Positions 5,990-10,650 of a stretch of 10,650 bases of DNA are shown here, in pieces. Where the stretch lies: the NCBI GenBank assembly GCA_900759575.1, contig CAAEVU010000299.1, positions 1 through 10,650 on the forward strand, read 5' to 3'. The notes under the pieces are model-generated. The model had not been told where the DNA came from, did not search any database, and saw only the letters and a list, made by a program, of their open reading frames with translations. The stretch is from Clostridia bacterium. Its GTDB lineage: Bacteria; Bacillota; Clostridia; Oscillospirales; Acutalibacteraceae. Position 1 is the first letter of the stretch. Every line of letters starts with the position of its first letter. The translations under genes and the position numbers were made by a program.

Positions 5990-6514
5990 TTGAAACACAG
6001 GTTAAATGTGGACGTTTGGACCCTGGCTTTCTCCATCGCGCTTTTTCCGCCTTTGTGGGCAGTACTTGCGCCGCATTTGAATGTCACTACCGGTGCGGTG
6101 GCTTTGATCTGCGCCGGACTGTATGCCACAAATGGAAACAAACGGTCCGACGCGATCAAAATCTCCGTAGGATTCCTCCTGGGAGACCTTTGGGCCGTCC
6201 TGGCGCTGAGCGTCATGGAGATACTTCCCCTTCCCCAGGATCTGGAACTCTTTGTAACTCTGTTCGTATTTGGCGGGTTGGCGGTCCTGATCTCCGGACT
6301 GCTCCCCAAATACATCTTCTGCCCCGCCTGGCTCTGCGGATGGGCAATCGGCCTCACTATCCTGTCCCCTGTGGGAATTCAGGAAGTCGGAACCCTTCCC
6401 ATCCAAATTGCCGCTGCTATGTTGGCAGGCATCTGGTATGTTGGCGCGTTCGCAGATTGGATTCAGAAAAAACTGGCTCACTTTTTGACTCAGAATTCTA
6501 AACGAGGTGAATAA
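5990..6514 (+). CDS. DUF1097-like integral membrane protein, hydrolase operon
   Basis: From a TTG start (GGAGG 7 nt upstream) this is a 174-residue, very hydrophobic protein. It has five to six probable membrane segments at about 9-30, 32-47, 57-79, 84-105, 111-128 and 134-156, and a short basic C-terminal tail. Size and pattern resemble the DUF1097 family (E. coli YcdZ is a member), but that call is from memory of the family. An open frame extends upstream to 5666, but that part lies antisense to the LysR gene and lacks a ribosome binding site. The stop TAA is 1 nt before the hydrolase ATG, and that gene's GAGGTG lies inside this gene's last codons, so translation is coupled. The tight pairing suggests uptake of the hydrolase substrate or export of a product; no biochemistry is assigned. 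Confidence 0.75.
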   Translation: MKHRLNVDVWTLAFSIALFPPLWAVLAPHLNVTTGAVALICAGLYATNGNKRSDAIKISVGFLLGDLWAVLALSVMEILPLPQDLELFVTLFVFGGLAVLISGLLPKYIFCPAWLCGWAIGLTILSPVGIQEVGTLPIQIAAAMLAGIWYVGAFADWIQKKLAHFLTQNSKRGE

Positions 6515-6515
6515 C

Positions 6516-7304
6516 ATGAAAAAAGTAAGTGTAAGCAAAGAAGAAAAACAATTATCCTACTATCGCTTCTTTGAACAGCCCATGGCTGCCATTCCGGAAG
6601 AAAAACTGGCGATCCTGGCTCAGGGGCCTTCCCAGTGTCCGGCAATTCCCTTTGAGGAAAAAGATCTGTTCCTTGCCGGAAAAGACACAGATTACTGCCA
6701 GACAGGTTTTGGAATTATGGAAGACGGCACCGGTTTTGTCTGCAATACCACCTACATGCCCGGCGTCACATCCGACATGCTGGACTGGTGGTTCCCCTGG
6801 CACAGCGTTGGTTCCGACCTGCGCTACAAAATCTGGGACCCGGAAGATCACTATTTTGCACGGGCAGATCGGGCAGGCTATGTCTGTGACCCCGCTGTGC
6901 CCATGAATCAGAAAACTTGGGGCGTCAGCCACTACATTATGGAAGACGTTGGTCCCGGACCGGAATTTGTAAAACTGAATTTCCTCCGTCCTGCTGATTT
7001 CGGCTACGATGAAAGCTTGATTGGGACTGAAAAATGCGCTTCTTTGGTCTGTGCCGTGGGAGAAGGCAGCTGTGCGGCAGCTATGACCCATAAATGGTAT
7101 CCCTACCAGGATGGCGTCATGTTCTGCTCCCGGTTCTGGATCGGAATGGCTCGGAAGGACGGGAAAATTTCCAGCGTTCTGCCTGAAGGCATCAGCGTGC
7201 CCATCATTGTTCCCCAGGGACTGTTCGCCCACAACATCAAAGAATTTACAAACCTGGCGGCGATTCTGCCTGCCGTGTATGCAGAAAACAAAGACAATCT
7301 GTAA
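6516..7304 (+). CDS. Phloretin hydrolase / 2,4-diacetylphloroglucinol hydrolase (PhlG) family
   Basis: A 262-residue protein. Members cleave the C-C bond between an acyl group and a phloroglucinol ring: phloretin to phloroglucinol plus 3-(4-hydroxyphenyl)propionate, or diacetylphloroglucinol to the monoacetyl form. The family motif is seen: DWWFPWH (90-96), RYKIW (103-107), DPEDH (108-112). Candidate zinc ligands are His112, Glu143, His239 and Glu243. The 31-residue His-Glu step and the HxxxE pair match PhlG (His129, Glu160, His270, Glu274 as I recall). ATG at 6516 was chosen because GAGGTG lies 6 nt before it; GTG at 6507 would add three residues but would overlap that site. It follows the membrane-protein gene by 1 nt and ends at a bidirectional terminator. 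The acyl substrate is uncertain. Confidence 0.88.
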   Translation: MKKVSVSKEEKQLSYYRFFEQPMAAIPEEKLAILAQGPSQCPAIPFEEKDLFLAGKDTDYCQTGFGIMEDGTGFVCNTTYMPGVTSDMLDWWFPWHSVGSDLRYKIWDPEDHYFARADRAGYVCDPAVPMNQKTWGVSHYIMEDVGPGPEFVKLNFLRPADFGYDESLIGTEKCASLVCAVGEGSCAAAMTHKWYPYQDGVMFCSRFWIGMARKDGKISSVLPEGISVPIIVPQGLFAHNIKEFTNLAAILPAVYAENKDNL

Positions 7305-7324
7305 TTTTCCTCGATTAAAAAAAC

Positions 7325-7369
7325 AAAAGGAAACCGGAAGAGTCTTACGACTTTTCCGGTTCCCTTTTT
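7325..7369. terminator. Bidirectional terminator shared by hydrolase and ene-reductase operons
   Basis: The main stem is 13 bp with one G:T pair (7332-7344 with 7349-7361) and a TTAC loop. It continues past one mismatch through GG/CC into facing A4 and T-run ends. The plus strand ends in TTTTT; the minus strand ends in TTTT, G, then a long T-run. It fills the 82-nt gap between two convergent stops. Confidence 0.92.
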
Positions 7370-7386
7370 CTATGTTCTCTAGGAAA

Positions 7387-9405
7387 TTATTCCTGAATGA
7401 ATTTGATGGATTCTTCGCTGGCACCAATTTTCAGCGCGGCGATGTAGCCGGTTCTGGTGCACTGGTCCACCTTGCCGGGATGGATGGCGTCGCCGATCAC
7501 AAACACCTGAGCGTCACCGGCAGCCTCTTTCAGAGCGCTGTAATCCACGGACTTCATGCCCAGAGCATAGAGCACGGTATCGGCTTCCAGCTCCTGAACA
7601 CCGTCAGCGTTTTCGATCTTCACGCTGTTGGGGGTGATCTCCAGGCACTTGGTCTTGGGCAGCATGGTCATGTGGTTCTTCTCCATCTCCCAGATCAGGG
7701 CCTCACGGTACATACCGAAGGACTCGTTGGCCACACGATCCAGCATTTCCACAACCGTCACTTCATGGCCGGTCTTCTGCAGGAACAAACCTGTCTCGCA
7801 GCCTACCAGACCGCCGCCGATCATCACGATCTTCTTGCCGGGAGTGCAGGTCCCGTCGTACACGGCCATAGCCTGCTTTGCGTTCTCAATGCCCTTGATG
7901 GGAGGACATGCGGGCTTGGAACCGGTTGCGATCACCACGGCGTCAGCGCCGAATTCCTTGACGAACTCGGGAGTGGCCTCGGTGTTCATGAGGATCTCCA
8001 CGTTGTGGCGCTTCACTTCACGGATCATCATATCTTTGAAGTTGCGCAGGTCAGGTTTGTCAATGTCCACATCGGTAAAGTAGAGCAAGCCGCCCAGCTT
8101 ATCGGACTTCTCCACCAGGGTGACCTTGTGGCCACGGTCCGCTGCGGTGATAGCAGCCTGAAGGCCGGCAATACCGCCGCCGATGACCAGTACCTTCTGG
8201 GGACCTTTTTCCGCGGCAGGAAGTTGATCCACGTCAAAGGGCAAATGGGCCATGGGGTTGATGGTGCAGTGACCCACATACACAGCCAGCTCTTCGCTGG
8301 TGAAGGGCAGATCGTCATAGCCTTCCTCGGGAGAGCCGGGGAAGCACTTATAGCAGCGCAGGCAGCGGCGGATCTGAGCTTCGTCGCCGTTCATGCACTT
8401 CTGAGCGAAGTTGGGATCGGCCAGCATCTGACGGCCGAAAACAGCAAAGTCGATCTTGCCGTCCGCAATGGCCTGCTCCACCTGCTCGGGGGAGTTGATG
8501 CCGCCCACAGCGCCAACAGGCAGAGAAGTGTACTTCTTCACAATGGCAGCCTGCTCGATATTCAAACCATGGTCGTGGAACATGCTGGACTCGGTGCCGG
8601 ACTTGACGGACTCCTCGTAAATGCCGCAAGTGATGTGCACAGAGGTCAGGTACTGCTCCACCATCTGAATGAACCGGCCGGTCTCCTCGGGGGTGATGCC
8701 GCCGGGCTGGTGATCGGTGCCGTCAATACGCAGCTCAAACAGGAAGTCGGGGCCTACTGCCTCGCGGATGGCTTTGCAGATCTGGATGGGGAACTTAGCA
8801 CGGTTCTCCAAAGAACCGCCGTACTCGTCGGTACGGGTGTTGATCAAGGGAGAAAGGAACTGGGTGAAGATGAAACCGTGGCCGCCGTGGACCAGGATTC
8901 CGTCAAAGCCAGCCTTCTGCATGTAAGTTGCAGCCACTGCGAAATCGTTGGCAATGCGGTCCATGTCCTCTTTTGTCATGGCGCGCACGGGAACACCGGC
9001 AGAGTTCACGCAAGCAACAGGGCCAATGGCTTCCTGCTGATCGTTGAAGGGAACCTTCTCCTTGCCAGGGTGCACCAGCTCTGCCAGAGCGATGCAGTCA
9101 TGCTTCTTGATCCGGTCCGCGTAGGTCTTCACCGCGTTGAAGGTCTCCATGTCTTCTTCGGGCTTGGCAAAGTCGAAGGGACGGAAACCGGGGATACGGA
9201 CAGCGTCACGGAAGTTGATATCCGTCTCACCCAGGATCACGCAGGCGTTGCCGCCCTTGGCGGGGCCTTCCAGCTTCCGGTAGGACACTTCTGCCGCGAT
9301 GGGGTTCTGCGCGATCAGGCTGAACGCCATGGGGGCGCTGACGATGCGGTTTTTATAAACCCTGTTTCCCACCTTCATCGGGCTCAGCAAATGTTTAAAT
9401 TCCAT
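7387..9405 (-). CDS. Old Yellow Enzyme family ene-reductase (FMN, 4Fe-4S, FAD; 2,4-dienoyl-CoA reductase/BaiCD type)
   Basis: A 672-residue protein with the full three-domain layout. The FMN TIM barrel is about 1-345, including LVHGGHGF (His173, His176) and RTDEYGGSLENR (191-202). Iron-sulfur cysteines are C348, C351, C354 and C380 (CxxCxxC, then CTINP). Two dinucleotide sites follow: GGGIAG (409-414) and GGGLVG (530-535). A GDA (638-640) near the end usually contacts FAD. It reduces an activated C=C bond with NAD(P)H, electrons passing FAD to 4Fe-4S to FMN. Relatives act on dienoyl-CoA, enoates, bile-acid intermediates, flavones and bilirubin, so the substrate is open. GAGGG lies 8 nt before the ATG. 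It follows the flavoprotein gene by 49 nt. Codon use is strongly biased (CTG, AAG, GAG), suggesting high expression. Confidence 0.93.
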   Translation of the reverse strand: MEFKHLLSPMKVGNRVYKNRIVSAPMAFSLIAQNPIAAEVSYRKLEGPAKGGNACVILGETDINFRDAVRIPGFRPFDFAKPEEDMETFNAVKTYADRIKKHDCIALAELVHPGKEKVPFNDQQEAIGPVACVNSAGVPVRAMTKEDMDRIANDFAVAATYMQKAGFDGILVHGGHGFIFTQFLSPLINTRTDEYGGSLENRAKFPIQICKAIREAVGPDFLFELRIDGTDHQPGGITPEETGRFIQMVEQYLTSVHITCGIYEESVKSGTESSMFHDHGLNIEQAAIVKKYTSLPVGAVGGINSPEQVEQAIADGKIDFAVFGRQMLADPNFAQKCMNGDEAQIRRCLRCYKCFPGSPEEGYDDLPFTSEELAVYVGHCTINPMAHLPFDVDQLPAAEKGPQKVLVIGGGIAGLQAAITAADRGHKVTLVEKSDKLGGLLYFTDVDIDKPDLRNFKDMMIREVKRHNVEILMNTEATPEFVKEFGADAVVIATGSKPACPPIKGIENAKQAMAVYDGTCTPGKKIVMIGGGLVGCETGLFLQKTGHEVTVVEMLDRVANESFGMYREALIWEMEKNHMTMLPKTKCLEITPNSVKIENADGVQELEADTVLYALGMKSVDYSALKEAAGDAQVFVIGDAIHPGKVDQCTRTGYIAALKIGASEESIKFIQE

Positions 9406-9454
9406 ACTGTTTTCCCTCTTTCTTTTATATTTTGAATTTTTGATTCCGTGTTGA

Positions 9455-10402
9455 TCAATCCAGTTCCGGGAACTTCAAGTTCTTGTACTTGGGCAGCTTT
9501 GCCGCAACCTCTTCCCGCTTCTTGGGGTCCATGAAGAATCCCCCCTGGGTCTCGGCAATCTCATCGCAGTGCACGCCACGGCCTTCTTCGGTGGTACGGT
9601 CACGCTCCAGGCCGTTCTCAGCGATGACAAACTTCCATCTGCCGTCCTCGGTGCGCTCCAAGTCGCCGCCAGCGCCGCAGACCACGCACTCCACAGGATA
9701 TTTCAGGCCCTTCCACTGGGGCTCGCCCAGGCACAGAGCGTTGCTGTGGCAGTTGGGGCACCAGCCGTAATCGGGATCGCCCAGCCACTTCCGCTCTTCG
9801 GGCTTGGTCTCCAAGGCCTTCATAACGTTTACGCCCATCTCTCTTGCACGGGCGATCTTCTCATCATACAGCAGGACCTGAGCCGGAGCGGGGACCTGTG
9901 TTGCCATATACATATCCACCACCTTAAAGCTGTTGGTGAAGGTAGTGGCCTGCATGCATTCCAAAGCCATGGACTGCCAAGAACGGGTAGAACCGCCCAC
10001 TGCAATCAGGGCGCCCACACGGTCACGGGGCTTGATAGCGCCGATCTTGGTCAGGAACGCGGATTCATATGCCAGATTTCTGTGCATGAATTTCAAGAAC
10101 AGAGAAGAAGGCATCAGGTCATAGGTGGGAGCAGAAAAGATCACAGCGTCCTGGTCCAGCATGACATCCATGATTTTCTTCTTGTCGTCCGCCTTGTCCA
10201 GAGTGCATCCGGTATACTTGCCCATGGACATTCCAATGGTGCAAGCAGTACAACCTGTGCAGTCAACAATGTTGTAGTCCTTCAGGTTGATCATGCGCAC
10301 CTCTGCGCCCATCTCCTGACAAGCCAAAAGGGCTTCTTTCAACAAGATCTCAGAGTTACTGTTTTTTCTTCCGGCAGTTACGCCCATCACTTTAAACGCC
10401 AT
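9455..10402 (-). CDS. Flavodoxin-fold iron-sulfur flavoprotein-like reductase with C-terminal cysteine knuckles
   Basis: A 315-residue protein. The first ~200 residues are an NADPH-dependent FMN reductase/flavodoxin-like fold, with an N-terminal FMN loop around GVTAGRKNSNSE (7-18) and a SAPTYDLMPSS loop (90-100). A compact cluster C48, C51, C54, C66 (CxxCxxC, then 11 residues, C) resembles the 4Fe-4S site of archaeal and clostridial iron-sulfur flavoproteins. The C-terminal part has CPNC (215-218) and CVVC (239-242), likely a zinc ribbon or second metal site. That extension makes it longer than most family members. AGGAGG lies 6 nt before the ATG. As first gene of the operon it may pass electrons to the ene-reductase, or act on the same compound. 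The known pairing of the OYE-type bilirubin reductase BilR with flavodoxin-like BilS is a parallel. Role inferred. Confidence 0.82.
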   Translation of the reverse strand: MAFKVMGVTAGRKNSNSEILLKEALLACQEMGAEVRMINLKDYNIVDCTGCTACTIGMSMGKYTGCTLDKADDKKKIMDVMLDQDAVIFSAPTYDLMPSSLFLKFMHRNLAYESAFLTKIGAIKPRDRVGALIAVGGSTRSWQSMALECMQATTFTNSFKVVDMYMATQVPAPAQVLLYDEKIARAREMGVNVMKALETKPEERKWLGDPDYGWCPNCHSNALCLGEPQWKGLKYPVECVVCGAGGDLERTEDGRWKFVIAENGLERDRTTEEGRGVHCDEIAETQGGFFMDPKKREEVAAKLPKYKNLKFPELD

Positions 10403-10469
10403 TTTTAACCTCCTGATTTTTTCATAGGGTCGATGGTCTCATCACGGTTATTTACACTCGCTTCGCTTC

Positions 10470-10487
10470 ATGTTATAATTTTAACAT
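10470..10487. promoter_or_regulatory. 18-bp palindrome ATGTTA-N6-TAACAT, candidate operator
   Basis: Perfect 6-bp arms around TAATTT, between the divergent flavoprotein operon and second LysR gene. It directly abuts a minus-strand TTGACT (10493-10488), a -35-like hexamer, though no good -10 lies 16-18 bp beyond it. A regulator bound here would sit over the presumed promoter of the flavoprotein/ene-reductase operon. Confidence 0.45.
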
Positions 10488-10504
10488 AGTCAAAAGTTTT
10501 TTTG

Positions 10505-10518
10505 AAATACAAGTATTT
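10505..10518. promoter_or_regulatory. 14-bp palindrome AAATAC-AA-GTATTT
   Basis: Perfect 6-bp arms with a 2-bp centre, 35 bp centre-to-start from the neighbouring palindrome at 10470-10487. On the plus strand it overlaps TTGAAA (10502-10507), which has a weak TATTGA 17 bp downstream, a possible promoter for the second LysR gene. Autoregulation is plausible but unproven. Confidence 0.35.
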
Positions 10519-10569
10519 TAGCGTTATTGATAAAAAGGATTTATAGGTCGGAAAAGCGGGGAGGATGCC

Positions 10570-10650
10570 ATGGACACAAAACAACTTGCCTACTTTATAG
10601 CGGCGGCGAAATACCAGAATTTTTCACGGGCAGCCGAGGAGTTTTATCTC
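10570..10650 (+). CDS. LysR-type transcriptional regulator, N-terminal fragment (cut by window edge)
   Basis: Only 27 codons are in the window. MDTKQLAYFIAAAKY and the following NFSRAAEEFYL are the first helix and the start of the helix-turn-helix of a LysR protein. GGGGAGG lies 5 nt before the ATG at 10570; an earlier ATG at 10565 is in another frame and soon hits a stop. It is divergent from the flavoprotein/ene-reductase operon across 167 bp, so it probably controls that operon. The AAKY-x-NFS-x-AAE stretch is shared with the LysR protein at 4846-5784. Confidence 0.88.
   Translation, partial: MDTKQLAYFIAAAKYQNFSRAAEEFYL

Noticed and set aside
7111..9435. 774-codon plus-strand open frame opposite the ene-reductase
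   Set aside because: The minus strand encodes a complete reductase with all cofactor motifs. The antisense product is low-complexity in His, Gly and Val with no domain, and the frame also overlaps the hydrolase gene and the bidirectional terminator.
9569..10408. 279-codon plus-strand open frame opposite the flavoprotein gene
   Set aside because: The minus-strand gene has cysteine motifs, an AGGAGG site and operon context. The antisense frame is open only because sense codons complementary to stops are rare.
1..10650. CRISPR array, tRNA, rRNA, insertion sequence or phage genes
   Set aside because: I found no regularly spaced repeats, no tRNA-like cloverleaf, no transposase or integrase motif and no terminal inverted repeats; a covariance-model scan would be needed to exclude small RNAs.

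Overview
The window reads as part of an anaerobic Gram-positive (Bacillota) chromosome, most likely a gut Oscillospiraceae-type bacterium close to Flavonifractor, Pseudoflavonifractor or Intestinimonas. The reasons are an exported enzyme with S-layer homology (SLH) domains, strong AGGAGG-type ribosome binding sites with some GTG and TTG starts, a moderate GC content, and a set of oxygen-sensitive flavoprotein and phloretin-hydrolase genes typical of flavonoid-degrading gut anaerobes. The species assignment is inference.

Layout. (1) 1-1803, minus strand: an exported alpha/beta-hydrolase esterase with C-terminal SLH domains, cut by the left edge. It has a consensus promoter, a long leader and a possible 29-residue upstream ORF overlapping its GTG start. 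(2) 1982-3219, minus strand: two tandem DJ-1/PfpI family genes 2 nt apart, ending in a strong terminator. (3) 3418-4701: a MurR/RpiR-type regulator, divergent from the DJ-1 pair, and a zinc-ribbon Nudix hydrolase that converges on it tail to tail with 3 nt between stops. (4) 4846-5784, minus strand: a LysR-type regulator. (5) 5990-7304, plus strand, divergent from that regulator: a small polytopic membrane protein (DUF1097-like) and, 1 nt later, a hydrolase of the phloretin / 2,4-diacetylphloroglucinol hydrolase family. (6) 7387-10402, minus strand: a two-gene operon of an iron-sulfur-flavoprotein-like protein and a 672-residue Old Yellow Enzyme type ene-reductase, convergent with the hydrolase across a shared bidirectional terminator. 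(7) 10570-10650, plus strand: the first 27 codons of a second LysR-type regulator, divergent from the flavoprotein operon.

How it may work together. The right half (about 4.85-10.65 kb) looks like a small aromatic-ketone or flavonoid catabolic island. The ene-reductase could reduce an activated C=C bond, for example chalcone to dihydrochalcone. The hydrolase could then cleave the C-C bond between the acyl chain and the phloroglucinol ring, the membrane protein could move substrate or product, and each arm has its own divergent LysR regulator. In the left half, the DJ-1-like proteins with the sugar-phosphate-type regulator suggest a carbonyl or glycation stress response. The SLH esterase is a cell-surface enzyme that may or may not belong to the polyphenol theme. 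Family assignments are mostly secure from motifs. Substrates are not.
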